This document shows positions 1 to 11,650 of a stretch of 64,000 nucleotides of DNA, one piece after another. Each line of letters opens with the position of its first letter. Within the stretch, counting starts at the first letter, position 1. The notes below the pieces were generated by a model. The model did not search any database. It was not told the DNA's origin and saw nothing but the letters and a program-made list of their open reading frames with translations. This DNA is from Eunapius fragilis (Eukaryota > Porifera > Demospongiae > Spongillida > Spongillidae): the NCBI GenBank assembly GCA_963681505.1, contig OY811971.1, forward strand, positions 6,939,060 through 7,003,059, read 5' to 3'. The translations under genes were made by a program, and so were the position numbers.

Positions 1-1020
1 ACAAACAAAGCCTTTACTAATTTGGTACTTGAACATTTAACGTACGCGTACCAAAAAATGATGATCTAATAAAGTGAAAATTGTGACTGGATTTGTCTAT
101 TGAAAGTGCGCACCGTGCGAAATAGGAAGCTCGTTTGTGTTGGTTTAACTGCAATTTTGAACTCTGCTGTGTTCCTATAGTAGTTGAGTAAGTGTACTAT
201 GAATTGATGCTATTGGAACAGATCGTAATTTACTCATCTAGTTATCTTCGCACATTGAAAAATAGGTACTTTTTATAAGTTGAACATTTTCTTCATATGT
301 TAAGAGGCAGGGAAAAATACGTTTTCACCACTTAGGAAGGGTCATTATCTAGCTGTCTTTAAGATGGTATTAACTTCGGTTGATGCGCAAGGGGTCTTAC
401 GATGGGATGTGTCTATTCATTTGATACTGGCGTCGGGTGCACCCATATTATCTGAAAACACCAATATGCTTTAAGAAGTGTTTTCTGCATTTGAATTTAT
501 GTTTTAACAAAACACAACATCGTTCTTTCAACCGCCAAGGTTTTGTGTCGAGCGATTCTAATTAAAAAGCACCTAATCCTATGAGAGGCACGAATTCAGA
601 GTTCAGTTACATGTAGCTTGAGCATTAGAAGTCAAGTCCTTAAATTTTTGTAACTCTAGGCTGATGCGCAAGGCTTGTTTTGGTCCCCAGACCCACATAG
701 TGCACCTGAGAAATCGATAGAATTTGGTTACCAAATTGCATTTTAAATTGTATTTCATGTTAGGATGAAGACTGCTGCTGATTTGGAGAAGTGTATTGAT
801 GATTTCAAGAGTGACATCAGTGAAAACCTTGACCTTGTTTCTGCATAGCAATCTTATATTTTAACCATTCATGACACATGTGGGAACGTCAAGGGGGTAT
901 GTACAGGGGGTTTTGATGGGGTAAAAAAATTAATGAAACACATTCAGTGTGACCCAGTACAGAGTGGTAGAAAAAGGAAATTGAAAAAAATGCTGAATAG
1001 TGATACTTTATTGTTCAAAC
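1..1020. other. Non-coding stretch, nothing recognised
   Basis: AT-rich sequence without a convincing reading frame, RNA gene or repeat. The one short open frame on the minus strand (603-851) has no recognisable protein character. The left end of the CACTA-like element described below may lie here or outside the window; I could not find its terminal repeat. Confidence 0.4.
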
Positions 1021-1042
1021 GTTATAGCTGCATCTAACGTAG

Positions 1043-1860
1043 TTGCAAGTCTCTTCAGGATCTCTAATTCTAGGTAAACATAGGGTAACTTTAGATTCCC
1101 CCAAGCAGGCAGCAATAAGGTCAAAGTTCATAAAGCAGTTCCAGGTCAGTCAGGAGGGATTAGATGTTAGTGTGCCCCCCTTCCCCTCTTCCCTCTGCCC
1201 CCCAGGACAGGATCATGCAGCAGCTACAAGAGGGTCTGCAACTCCCCCAGTGGGGGCTCCCAGCACAACCACACCTCCCACATCAGGCACCCCCTCTCCA
1301 ACAACGAGACAGCCTCTGGTCCAAGAGCTCTCTCACTTCAAACAAGGGTAGCGACCCCAGTCTAGGTGAAATGGAGCCCTACTTGATTGATTGGCTTTCA
1401 AACAAAACTGAAGATGAGCAAGACAATATTGTAAAATTTTGTATAAAACAAAGGCAGAAAGAGTAAAGCCCTTTGCTGATCACATGAAGAGTATATGTTG
1501 CCAAGCTGCAAGATGAAAGGCTCATTGAAAAAAAGATAGCAGATTCCGAAAAACACTACAAAAGAAATTAATTAGTGTTGCAGAGAGCAAATCCGAGTTG
1601 TCTGTAGAGTTTTCAGACCTAACTGATGACCATATGTATTCTATTTTGGAAGTACTTAGCCAATCCTTGCATGGTAAATATAGACTATACTGTGAACACT
1701 TGTAGTTTGTTAACTAGCAGAATGTAATGTATAAAGGTCATGTTATCAATGTAAAGTACTCAAACAAGTCAACAACACCTAAAGTTACAGTTATATTACC
1801 TATTGGAAATACGACGAAACGGAGGAAGTCCGTGGACTGTATTACAGTTGATCTACAGAT
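1043..1860 (+). pseudogene. Unrecognised coding remnant, possibly an accessory gene of the CACTA-like element
   Basis: I do not recognise the product. One frame (1043-1351) reads plausible protein, with segments like LDSPKQAAIRSKFIKQFQ followed by a Pro/Thr/Ser-rich linker. A second frame takes over at about 1330 (…EMEPYLIDWLSNKTEDEQDN…) and ends at 1466. Further protein-like stretches continue at 1560-1700 (SVAESKSELSVEFSDLTDDH) and 1725-1860 (YKGHVINVKYSNKSTTPKVT). The changes of frame mean introns, decay or both; no clean GT-AG chain was found. It lies 0.8 kb upstream of, and opposite in strand to, the coiled-coil gene that flanks the transposase, so membership of the same element is an inference from position only. 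Confidence 0.3.
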
Positions 1861-2664
1861 CAAAGAACCTGCTACATCTTAGCAATTAGAAATGTGCATC
1901 CAATATGGTAGCAATGTTTGGAGTATTAACTATTTGTTTTCTAACAACTGTAGCACAAAAAAGTCATACCGTCACAATTTTTTCTTCCCTCTCGCATCAT
2001 ACCGCGTACATCCAAAAATGAGTGTTTGAAATGCCACAACTTCTGAAATATTGCACCAATAAATACAAAAAGGCATTATTGTAATCCGCATTTTTTTCCT
2101 CTTTCATTTGATATAAAAATCGCCGCATTTGATGCGATTTGAAAAAAATGTTCAAGTACCTCCCTTTATCTTGTACTCCAAAGCAATCCGCTACTTCTCT
2201 ATCTCCGCTCTTCGTATAATTTGTATTCAATTCAATTCTGGCAACAGACACTGATAAACAGCAAGTGTAAATGAAAACGCAATCCCTTACCCGCTCTGCC
2301 TTTGCTAGTTTTCATGACGTCTCTAAATTTGATGATTACTTACCATCGCGGTTGGGTACTATCCACGTGTTACGGGAAATCATAATGGTGAGAGAATGAG
2401 ATACCTGATCGCGACACAATGCAGTTACGTCCTCTAGATTCGAAACGGTCTTAGAGATTCAAGCCAACCACGCGCGCTCAGCAAAGGGAGCATTGTACAA
2501 TCTGTCGGATGAAGAGCCGCCAATTAGCCAATGCATTTTGCAACCAACCAACACCAACAGTTTCTCATCTCGACGAATAGACGTCGAACGTTGTGCTTGG
2601 CTCCAATTGAAATTACTAACTTAATAAATGGGTGCTGTGTATAAATGGAGCATTATAATATTAT

Positions 2665-3833
2665 TTAAACAAGTGGCTGGCGAACCATCCAGTTTGGAGT
2701 GGAAGGAGGAGGAAGAGTCTGTAGTAGTGGTCCCGTTACACGTTTCTTGCTAGGGTTTTTCTTGTTGCTGTGCAGCTGGCTGTTTCTAGCATCCAGTGTG
2801 TCTATCAGTTCATTCAGTTCCTCAGAACGCCAAGATGGTCGACGATGTTTCGGCATCTGTGGGTCCTCGTCATCAGTTTCTTCGTCAGACATCGCACAGG
2901 GTTTTACGTCACTCCACAGCAGACTTTCTTTTTCACTTGTAATCTTTTCGCATGCACCTTTTTCCCCAGAGCTGCAAGTGAGAAAACACCATAAATACAC
3001 GTCTGAACTTTGACTCTCTCAACATACACGCTGCTGGCGGGAACGCTTTGTACGCCGACAAGCACCGGCACCCTCGTCTGTCACAGCTCTTTTAAGAGTT
3101 CGCTTGTACGTTGCAAGACCGCCTACCATGCAGGAGATGTTTTGCTAATCAATTCAACGACATATAGTATACTTTTAATCATAGCAAGTGGGCTATCGAA
3201 CTCGGCAGCCACAAGCTTCACAACCTTGGAGTTGTGCCCACTATCAATCCTACAAAATAAATAGGTTCAAAGAGTTCATGTAGACGACACATGTACAGGT
3301 ACTTACATGTACTCTTCATCAAGGTGAAACTGTTGATTAAATTTCTATACACCTCCATGATGCGACTCTGCAAAAAGGTTGTGTATGACCATATACATGA
3401 ATAATGGATACTAACAATTTTAATAACGCGAATAACTTGCCTGCAATTCAGTGGGAGTTTTACGTATGCGAATGTCACTGTGGCTTTGATGAGAAACCCC
3501 TGTAGTGGGAGACTCAGCTGGTTGATTGCGTGCAGCATCTTCCTCCAGTTTTGCAACTCGAACAGAAAGGCTCTGAATTGTTTCCTCAATGCCACTTATA
3601 CGTCCTAGTACCGCTGCTTGCATATCGGATACAAGCCGGTGCATCCACTCTTTTAGTCGCTCTAGCTCTGATTCATACTGGGATCCGGAGTTTGTATCGC
3701 TCAAACCACAATTTATGGTCTTGCCTGGAAGCCACGTTAGGGAGTTTTCCACAGCAGGTGTACGTGTAGGGCCGTAAAATGACCTCGTTGATGCTCTACT
3801 TGTCAGCCTTCTGGGTATAATGTGACCTGCCAT
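2665..3833 (-). CDS. Three-exon accessory gene of a CACTA/EnSpm-like transposon (coiled-coil protein)
   Basis: Probable exons on the minus strand: 3833 to about 3438, about 3256 to 3135, and 2971 to 2665. Exon 1 starts at an ATG (MAGHIIPRRL…) and carries a likely coiled coil (SELERLKEWMHRLVSDM… to …VRVAKLEEDAARN). Exon 2 follows a good acceptor (TTTATTTTGTAG) and reads DSGHNSKVVKLVAAEFDSPL. Exon 3 follows an acceptor (CTCACTTGCAG) and is acidic then basic (MSDEETDDEDPQMPKHRRPS…), ending at TAA. The donor after exon 1 appears to be GC rather than GT, and the joining of exons 2 and 3 is uncertain. It is divergently transcribed from the transposase with 197 bp between the start codons, the layout of a two-gene element. 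Function unknown; a DNA-binding or assembly role would be a guess. Confidence 0.45.
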
Positions 3834-4030
3834 TGATCAAAAACACTTTTAATAATTAATAAAAATGTTGAAGTCTCTTGCCTCGCTAATTCTCTCGGGT
3901 GTATCTCCTCCCAGATGACGATGTGCACTAAAAGTGGTATTGCCACCACGACGTCGAGCTCGCGTTAGTCCGCTCATTTCGTGTCTCGCACGTGCATGGA
4001 TTATAAAGGTTTATCCTCCACACCTAAACA
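3834..4030. promoter_or_regulatory. Divergent promoter region of the transposon gene pair
   Basis: 197 bp between two start codons pointing away from each other, with no open frame. It contains CACGTG-type palindromic sequence near 3990 (GCACGTGC) and a TATAAAGG box at about 4002, some 28 bp before the transposase ATG. It must hold the promoters of both genes if they were ever expressed. Confidence 0.4.
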
Positions 4031-6969
4031 ATGTCTATGCGTAACAGAATTCGGTGTCCTAAATGCCACGAAAAACTGAGCTATTCTGCGTACAAACGCC
4101 ATACAAACCCTTTTTATAATTGTAAACCATCGAATTCACGTTTTCCTGAAGAAACTGCCTCTCCTGACGTTACAGTTGAGTTGCAGGACGAAGGAAATGT
4201 ACGAGATACCAGTGCTGAAATTGCGGATCAACTTAATCCTGACGTTACAGTTGAGTTGCGGGACGAAGGTCATACCAGTGCTGAAATTGCGGATCAACTG
4301 GATTCACATGAGGAAGATGTTGCTTACGTATGGAACGTTGAGAATTCTGACGAAGAACTACATTTGGAGAACCCTGCGCAAGACGATGAATTACAGGTTG
4401 TGGATGATATTTATGTCATAGAGAAAGACCTTTTTCCACAAGAAGAAGACAGTGTAAGTCGCTGTAAATCTGCACCATTGTCTAGCAGTGTAGAACTTTT
4501 GATTTCTGACCATCAAGCTGCTGACGTGCATGTAGACAACACAGAGACATATTTGAGTTCCCTTGTGCTTCAACCTTTAGCAATTAGTTTGATTTTCTTT
4601 CAACTGGTATACAAGGTGTCGGAGAGAGGGATTAAATTCATTTTAATGCTGTTCCATTCAATTATAAAAATAATTGCACAGTGTGCAAGTAATGAAAAAA
4701 TTCAGTTACTATTATTACAGCTCCCTAAAAACATATACAAACTGAGAAAAATATTTGGGCACTACAAAAAAGAGTTTGATAAATTTGCTGTCTGCCTTAA
4801 ATGCCTCTACAAATTTAACTTGCTCTACTAAGTCAGAATATAGTAAAAAGACTTGTGGGCTTCGGAAAGTTAAATGTGGAAAGAAGTACAAATTTGTCCC
4901 AAAGAAGATTTTTATCTACAGCCACTTAAACTTTCGTTGTCTCGATTATTCCAAAAAAAGGAATTTATCACAGATATTGAACAATGGAGAACTCGGGTGT
5001 CTGAATGTAATGTACTGTCAGATGTTGATGATGGTAACATTTGGAAAGAGCTATCTGGCCCAGGGCAATTTTTGTCAACCCCTTTTAGCCTTGCATTACA
5101 ATTAAACATAGACTGGTTTAGGATTTATAAACATGTCAACTATAGTGTAGGATTGGTTTACCTAGTCATTGAAAATCTGCCGAGACACAAAAGATTTAAT
5201 CTTGAGCAATATCATAATTTTGGGGTGTATTCCAGGTACTAATGACCCCAAGCTCACAGTAAACTCATTTTTGAAGCCTCTTATTGATGAATTGTTGGAA
5301 CTATAGCATGGTGTGCTTATAAAGTCACAGCCTGCATTTGGATTTACATCAGTCAGGTGTATGCTAACATCAATTTCTGCTGATATCCCTGCAACTCGAA
5401 AATTGTGTGGATTTTTTTCCCACAATGCTAGGCGAGGTTGCTCAAAATGCTTGAAAGAATTTGTCACTGATCAGTTTAATTCAAAACCTGATTATTCAGG
5501 CTTTGACAATACTTCATGGAGTTCAAGGGATCATCTGTCTCACATGCATATTTTGAATCAGATTATGCAAAAGAAATTGGTCTCAGAAAGAAAAGAAATT
5601 CCAAAAGCATGGGGTGTCAGACCTCAGAACTAGTACGACTGCCTTATTTAGATCTAATTCGTTACCACATAGTGGATCCAATGCATAATCTCCTACTAGG
5701 CACTGCTAAGTACATGTATAGGATGTCTGTTTTGAAGGATGAATCTTCGATATCCAAATCAGACTACCAAAATATGCAGGATATAGTAGACAGGATTAGG
5801 GTCCCAGTAAATATTGGTCGCCAAAGTCGAGTCTCAAGTATCTTCTCTGACAGCTGATCAGTGGAAAAATTGGGTGCTAATCTATTCCATACCTGCACTG
5901 TGTTCTATTCTACCACGAGAACATTTAGAATGTCGGTCATTATTTGTTACAGTATGCTCCTTGATTCTCAAGCCAATCTTCAACATTGATGATGTCATTA
6001 AGGCGATGACAAGATTACTCAGTTCAGTAAATGCTATGAACAGCTATATGGTAAAAGCAAATGCACACCCAATATGCACCTTCATTTGCATTTGAAACAA
6101 TTCTTATTGGACTACGGACCAGTTCATTCTTTTTGGTGTTTTCCTCTTGAGCGTTTTGATGGTACATTTGAAAGTTTCAACAAGAACTGGATATGTCCTA
6201 AACTTCAGATAATGGCTAAACTTTTAAACTACCAGGAGTTATGAGTAAATTGCCATCAAAACTCCCCCACTTTCAATGGCTTGGTGACATCAATGATGAA
6301 ACATCCCACAAAGGATCAATTCAGTAAACAAGTACTGATCCTAACCTGTTAAGTGCACACTCTCTGCCCAATTGAAGAAATTAATGCAACAAATAGTTTG
6401 ATGTATGAAGCCGTGTCAAAAAAATGCGAGAAACTGTTATTATTGCACGAAGTTGAGTGGCTTAGGAATGCATATATTGCATTATATCCAACATCAAAAC
6501 AATTACACATGTCAACATGAGTCATGATGTTTTTAATGAGGCCAATATATTCGGTGAAATATATTTATCAGTAAAAGCAAAAGGTAATCACTCACATAGC
6601 ATTATTGCTTATTGGCCTGAGTCAATCCAAGGAACAAGCAAATTGTCTAGACATTGTGAGTATCGTGCTGGTGAAATTCAGCACTTTTTTCACCACATGG
6701 TAGGAATAATACTGCCAGAGCAACTAGAGAAATCTGTATCTCATGTATTTGCATATGTTCACTGGTATGAAAAACATCCTTGCTACGATGGACAACTATT
6801 TCCAATAAAAGTCTTCACAAACATCAAAAAGAAAACTGGAGCATCAGTGTTTATCCCTCTAAGTCGAATCATTAATCAATGTGCTGAGTTCAACTGTACA
6901 ATGAAATTTGACTTTGGAATTGATAACGTTTTAGTTTTATGTCCAATATATAGAAAAGTACGATTTTGA
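4031..6969 (+). pseudogene. CACTA/EnSpm-like transposase, decayed
   Basis: Read across frames, the protein follows the order of the animal EnSpm transposase family (the type often annotated with a Transposase_21/DUF4218-like core). The first open frame (4031-4831, 266 aa) opens with a zinc-finger-like CPKCHEKLSYSAYKRH and a long acidic region. A second cysteine-rich patch and the EQWRTR motif follow near 4990. Then come GNIWKELSGPGQFLSTPFSLAL…NIDWF (about 5033-5120), TNDPKLTVNSFLKPLIDELL (5228-5300), YLDLIRYHIVDPMHNLLLGT (about 5640-5710, the best-known signature), LTADQWKNWVLIYSIPALC (5845-5905), a region resembling MHLHLKQFLLDYGPVHSFWC in shifted frames (6075-6140), and the C-terminal block in an intact frame at 6517-6969 (…FAYVHWYEKHP…). 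It is broken by a TAG at about 5305, where the family has Trp, and by at least three frame changes (about 4825, 5510-5630, 6090). No CACTA-type terminal repeats were located. Confidence 0.72.
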
Positions 6970-7830
6970 ATGGCTTTGAATGTGATCAATCATACATCTG
7001 TTTTTTCATTAATACAGGATGGATATGTTTCCTCTGAGACTAAACACTTCAATTGAGACTTTTAATTACAATGCAATGGACAACTAACAAAATATATTCT
7101 CTGTGTGTTTGTAATGAGCAATATATAATTGATGTTCCACTAGCCATTACATATCTCATTTTGGTCATTCTCAAGGACTGTAGGTTTTTATACCATAATG
7201 GCCGAGGTGTTCACTTCACACACATCTTTCTACTAGGGTTGAAAGTATTATTGTAATGCCTATGAATCATGTGATGATAACAACCACTGATGTTTGAATC
7301 ATTTACAGAATAGACAAATGTTAACGCTAGTGATGACGATGCTAATGCTACACATGTTCAGTGTCAATATGTAAAAAATGTACATTCATGTGCTCATATA
7401 CATTAATGTGCTCATGTCAATGGTGGTGGTGATGTCATATGCCTCCTTGCCGAAATAGCAATGGCAACAAGAGGGCAGTCTTATGGCAAGTAGTCTGCAG
7501 TGAAGGTACCCCGTTTCTGATGACAGTGTTGTTACAAATTGTGGTCTAAAAAACATTGAATGCAAGCTATTCACCTTTCTAAAAGAATTGATGATTTCGC
7601 ACTTACCTCAGACCTAATTAATTAATGACAGCTTTTATAGCAATCATATCCAGAAGAACCACAAGTCTACATCATGTCCTTCAATGATATCCAGTAAGAG
7701 TGAAAGAGAAAGAGAGGGGTTGGAAAGAGAGGGAGATATGGTCACATCACAGGAAGTGACCGACAATCTATGATGCCACACAACTGATGTCATATTCTAA
7801 TTACACACACACCAATTAAGTTTGTGTACA
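6970..7830. other. Non-coding stretch right of the transposase
   Basis: AT-rich with no recognisable gene. It presumably includes the right end of the CACTA-like element, but I could not identify its terminal inverted repeat. Confidence 0.3.
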
Positions 7831-7831
7831 T

Positions 7832-8265
7832 GAAAAGCTTAAAGGACATACTGACCTCAAGGTCTGGTGGTGATTATGTGCAAGTGTACAATAAATTAAA
7901 TTGTACCACTCACCTTATCAAGTACCACGCCCCCAAAGTCACGTGACTCCAGTGACCCCATCAAGGTTGAAAGGTCTCACTGCATGAAAAGCTTCAGGGA
8001 CATACTGTCCTCAAGGTCTGGTGGTGATTATGTGCCAGTGTGCAATACATTAAATGGTCCCACTCACTTAACAAGTGCCACGCCCACCAAAGTTACATGA
8101 CTCCAATGACCCCATCAAGGTTGAAAGGTCTCAAAGCATGTAAAGCTTTAGGAACGTACTGTCCTCAAGGTCTGGTGGTGATTACGTGCATGTGTGCAAT
8201 AAATTAAATTGTACAACTCACCTATCAAGTGCCAAGACCACAAGGTGTCACTGCTATTTCACTGC
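7832..8265. repeat. Tandem repeat, ~153-bp unit, about 2.7 copies
   Basis: Three successive blocks share AAAGCTT…GGACATACTG…CCTCAAGGTCTGGTGGTGAT and CACTCACCTTATCAAGT, followed by CCCCATCAAGGTTGAAAGGT. Units begin near 7832, 7985 and 8140; the third is cut short near 8265. Divergence between units is roughly 10 percent by eye. No coding potential. Confidence 0.75.
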
Positions 8266-8399
8266 TATATCAGTGGTGATCATACTGTTGGCCTATTTGT
8301 CAGGAACCACTTCAGCTGACCTCTGCAACTCTAGATCCTTCTCACTGGGGATCGTGACCACACTCCTGCTCCCTCACACACTTTAAAACAATGGCTGAT

Positions 8400-9100
8400 A
8401 TAAATGATGAGCTGCAAATATATGGTTGCATGGGCGGCCAATTCACCACCCTGCTGGGCTACCTGGTTACAAAGATTGACGCCGGTCAAACATGGCCTCA
8501 CAAGCTTCCTACCATCCGGTAGACACATTGACCCACTGGTATATAGCATACAGTGACGCATTCGTCAACTTAGCTAGTGTTGCCAAAAGGACCTACTGGT
8601 CAACATCGCACTGCATAACACACGTGACGCATGCGATAACACATAACCCTGGCCTACACACCCCCATTCCTGTCCTCCTCACTTATCTTAACCACTTGTT
8701 AAGCCCATGCCATGCATTATTAATATCCTTGATACGTACCGACGCTTATAGTTCAACTGGTAAACTTCCATAATGCTCTACGTTCGAATTCACATAGGAG
8801 ACATACAGCGGTTCAAATTATTCATATCAAAGTTAAGATTTGGATGCGTTGCATAATTCATTGCGGTGTGTACAGTATTCGGAATACTTCGAGAATACGC
8901 ACAATGAATAATTGTCACCTAGAGATTCTTGACATATATACCAAGGGGATACTCGAAATATACACTACCCTTGGTATATTGATGGTATACGCGAAATATA
9001 CGCAAAAAATACGCTAGCTTATACTATGTTTTTTGCACAGTGAATGAAAATGGTCTCAATTGTATTGTGGCACAATAATATCACTCTCAAAACATAAAGG
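8400..9100. other. Intergenic, no gene seen
   Basis: Contains short palindromic AT-rich motifs around 8930-9010 (repeated GGTATAC/GAAATATACGC words) but no gene. A tRNA-like pair of boxes near 8749-8790 is too closely spaced to be a tRNA. Confidence 0.35.
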
Positions 9101-9101
9101 T

Positions 9102-9119
9102 CCCCCCCCCCCCCCCCCC
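9102..9119. repeat. Poly-C tract downstream of receptor G1
   Basis: 18 consecutive C. A poly-C run lies within about 40-80 bp downstream of the stop codon of each receptor copy (also 23051-23068, 26341-26363 and 36366-36381), so it belongs to the ancestral duplicated unit. Confidence 0.85.
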
Positions 9120-9194
9120 AACCCCTCTAACTGTACTTGAACACGCATGCACAATTCATACACGCAGTCTCAACTAATCTTCAGTTGGTGCTGT

Positions 9195-10226
9195 TTAGTG
9201 AGTATCACTTCTCTGGCATAGCCGAGTGGTTTCATTCACGGTTACTGACCCTTCTTCCAGTTGTTGTCCCCGGTTGTACTGTAGAGCATTCCTATTGTTT
9301 TGCAGTCTCGTTTTCTTGAAGGGTCGTACCACCCAAGGATGAAAAAACAAGGACATAGATGTGGTTACTGACCCTTCTTCCAGTTGTTGTCCCCGGTTGT
9401 ACTGTAGAGCATTCCTATTGTTTTGCAGTCTCGTTTTCTTGAAGTGTCGTACCACCCAAGGATGAAAAAACAAGGACATAGATGTGGTGAAGCTCCAAAG
9501 AGGGGCACATATTGAAAACATGAAACCACTACCAGACGTACTAGTAGTGATGTCATAAACTGATCTTACAAATAATGGCGCGGTAAGAAGTAAGAACAAG
9601 ATTGGGTACATGAGAAGAGGTAACATCTCACACAACGCCTTCTTATGTTGTTTGTCATATTCAGAAAGTTCCAAATTCCTCCTTCGACATGATCGATAGC
9701 ATAGGACCGTTCCCATGGTGATGATTAGCCATGACGTCAACACCAGCACTCCAAATACTATGATGTACATTATGTCTTCGATCATGCATACGTTTTCCAA
9801 CATCATAGGCAGTATCACGGCAGTCACGATCACCGGTGTAAGTAATGAACTCGCCACGTAGAGAGGTTCCAATCTTAGTAGTTTCTTATGGAACACCGCC
9901 AAAGCAAACAGATGTACCACTATCCACACAGTGAACATTAGCTTCATCACCATTGAACCTAGGAGCAACGCGTTTATCACGACAGAAAGATAGTCACTCT
10001 TAATGTAAATTGGCGATAAGGCGGCAATCCATAGAATTGAAAACTCCATCGCACTGAGAACTTGGTACAAAGCCAGTCGGTAGTCCAGTGTCTTGTGCAA
10101 TTTCAGTACACACACCTGAATGAGCGTCACCAGACATGTAATCAAAGAGATAACCGAGAATATTAATGAATATATGACTGCAATCTTTGAATGTAGACCA
10201 CTGCACTGCCATAGTGAGTCGTTCAT
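9195..10226 (-). CDS. Seven-helix receptor-like membrane protein, copy G1
   Basis: Single-exon gene. I chose the ATG at 10226 because all copies in the window begin MN-x-S/T at this position (here MNDS, a potential N-glycosylation site); that gives 343 aa. Seven hydrophobic segments are visible in order: IYSLIFSVISLITCLVTLI, the region around ALYQVLSAMEFSILW, SVVINALLLGSMVMKLMFTV, VASSLLTPVIVTAVILPMM, IMYIIVFGVLVLTSWLIITM, LPLLMYPILFLLLTAPLFV and FMFSICAPLWSFTTSM. Basic loops (CYRSCRRRN, HFKKTRLQNNRN) sit on the inferred cytoplasmic side. It looks like a G-protein-coupled receptor, but I see no family-defining motif such as DRY or NPxxY, so class is unassigned. Oddities: a 123-bp in-frame tandem duplication in the tail, and a stop 7 residues before that of the other copies. 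Confidence 0.75.
   Translation of the reverse strand: MNDSLWQCSGLHSKIAVIYSLIFSVISLITCLVTLIQVCVLKLHKTLDYRLALYQVLSAMEFSILWIAALSPIYIKSDYLSVVINALLLGSMVMKLMFTVWIVVHLFALAVFHKKLLRLEPLYVASSLLTPVIVTAVILPMMLENVCMIEDIMYIIVFGVLVLTSWLIITMGTVLCYRSCRRRNLELSEYDKQHKKALCEMLPLLMYPILFLLLTAPLFVRSVYDITTSTSGSGFMFSICAPLWSFTTSMSLFFHPWVVRHFKKTRLQNNRNALQYNRGQQLEEGSVTTSMSLFFHPWVVRPFKKTRLQNNRNALQYNRGQQLEEGSVTVNETTRLCQRSDTH
9240..9487 (-). repeat. 123-bp in-frame tandem duplication inside receptor G1
   Basis: Two adjacent copies of 123 bp (41 codons) start at about 9241 and 9364. They differ at a single base (AAGGGTCG versus AAGTGTCG, giving RPF or RHF). The duplicated peptide runs from TTSMSLFFHPWVVR through LQYNRGQQLEEGSV, so the second half of helix 7 and the cytoplasmic tail are doubled. 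Copies G2-G4 have it once. Confidence 0.9.
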
Positions 10227-10379
10227 GTCCCTATAGGGCGCATCCAGTGGAATAACAGGGTCGATCGGCAGGGTAATTAGGATATTATTGGATATTCGTC
10301 CGTAAAACAACATTTTACGTTGATAAATGCGATATTATCCTGTTTACCCTACAACCATGGTTGTCTGAATCCGTCCTGA

Positions 10380-10980
10380 ATAAACAAGTGGGTGTAGTTC
10401 TCCAATTAAGAGGTGGTGGGTGCAAGAAAGGATGCGCCCCCGCGCGACGCGTTATCACTAAGGCTGAACATTACTTTGGATGTATATAAATTAAACGATA
10501 CACCGTAATACACGAAAATTATTCTAGCCGCATCTCATTAAACGACACCGAGCCACATATGACATATCTTATTCTTATCGTATCGTATGGCATTACTTGT
10601 ATGCATGAGAAAAGAAATGGTGTATTGAAAATCAACCAAATTATTCATGAATGAGGAAAAACAACCTCATTAAGCATGCACATATTTCATCCTGATGGAA
10701 GAAGCACTCACTATCTACAATGGCCATCACTTGTAATAAACCGCCAGTGGCGGATCAGGTTTTGGGGAGGAGACGGTGTTTGGCTGGGATGGGGGTACAA
10801 TGGTACACCTCCCATCCCATCAAGGGGTATGGGTTAGCGCTCACATCGGGGTCTGCAGCTGGGGCTCCGCTTTGCAACATTATTATACTACAATCATGAA
10901 ATCCATGGAAAAAGCTGTTCGGATTTGCGCTGTTAAATATTAAAACGCATGCATGGTAATGAAAACCAAGTTTATTACAT
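10380..10980. other. Intergenic, remnant of receptor upstream sequence then nothing recognised
   Basis: 10371-10410 matches the region just upstream of receptor G2 (AACAAGTGGGTGTAGTTCTC), so G1's 5' flank has been separated from its start codon by about 145 bp of other sequence. The remainder up to 10980 shows no gene. Confidence 0.4.
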
Positions 10981-10984
10981 AAGT

Positions 10985-11650
10985 GTCCACTTGATCTCTT
11001 CAGAAACAGGTGTCCAGCAAGGAGATCTGCTACGGCCACTGCTTTTGTCACTTGTACGACACATAATAGTCTCTGAAATAGTCAGTAATCGGCCTAAGTT
11101 GCTGTTCCATATGATGATGGTGCCATAGCAGATCCCAAACAGGGAGTGTTATGAGTACTCTCTATATCATTAAAGACCTTGGTCCTCCGAATGGTCTCTT
11201 TGTCAACACATCTAAATGGGAGCATATTCCCAGCTAAGATAAAGTAAATTTAATTTGAAATCTTAGGTTCACAAATTGGAGACTTTGTCTTCTGTGCAAA
11301 GTAATGCATCTCAGAAACATGCAAAGGTTCATAAGCTTCTGCACATTGTGGACGATATTGGTTCTGTGGATCCTCAGGTGGCATTACTTCTCCTTCGCCA
11401 GTGTGGCAGTTTTTGAAAGATGTTACACCTTGCTCGTTCTACACCCTCTCTTAATACAGCTGATACGCTTCAAATGTTGGATAATGATTTCATTTGCTGA
11501 ATGCACTGCATTGGATGCTTTAGGCAATACCTGGCAACAGGCCCAACTGCATTTTTTCCATGCCCCACCTGCTCGCTTCACTTCTTCATTGCACTCATTG
11601 ATGCAATCACTATAGATGAGAATGTCTTCTTCAGATGTCATCAGCATGCT
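10985..11650 (+). pseudogene. Reverse-transcriptase fragment of a non-LTR-like retroelement
   Basis: Conserved RT blocks appear in order although the frame changes. TGVQQGDLLRPLLLSL (about 11005-11052) is the family's GVQQGDP motif. DLGPPNGLFVNTSKWE (about 11170-11222) corresponds to the …GPxxGLxxNxxKCE thumb block. VDPQVALLLLRQCGS (about 11365-11410) and FAECTALDALGNTWQQAQL (11490-11550) complete the downstream region. The same blocks occur on the minus strand at 17.8-19.3 kb, so these are fragments of one family. The fragment ends just where MON2 copy P1 begins and probably marks the truncation point of that copy. Confidence 0.7.

Noticed and set aside
2699..3264. Plus-strand frames between 2.7 and 3.3 kb
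   Set aside because: Overlap the minus-strand exons, have no motif, and are less consistent with splice signals.
4391..5109. Minus-strand frames under the transposase
   Set aside because: The + strand matches the transposase family block by block; the opposite frames are shadows.
8741..8795. tRNA gene
   Set aside because: TAGTTCAACTGG and GTTCGAATTC resemble A and B boxes, but they are about 12 nt too close together and no acceptor stem forms. At most a decayed tRNA-derived SINE.
9195..10226. Assignment of the receptors to a named GPCR class
   Set aside because: Topology fits, but DRY, NPxxY, a secretin-type or a Frizzled-type signature could not be found, so only the seven-helix call is kept.
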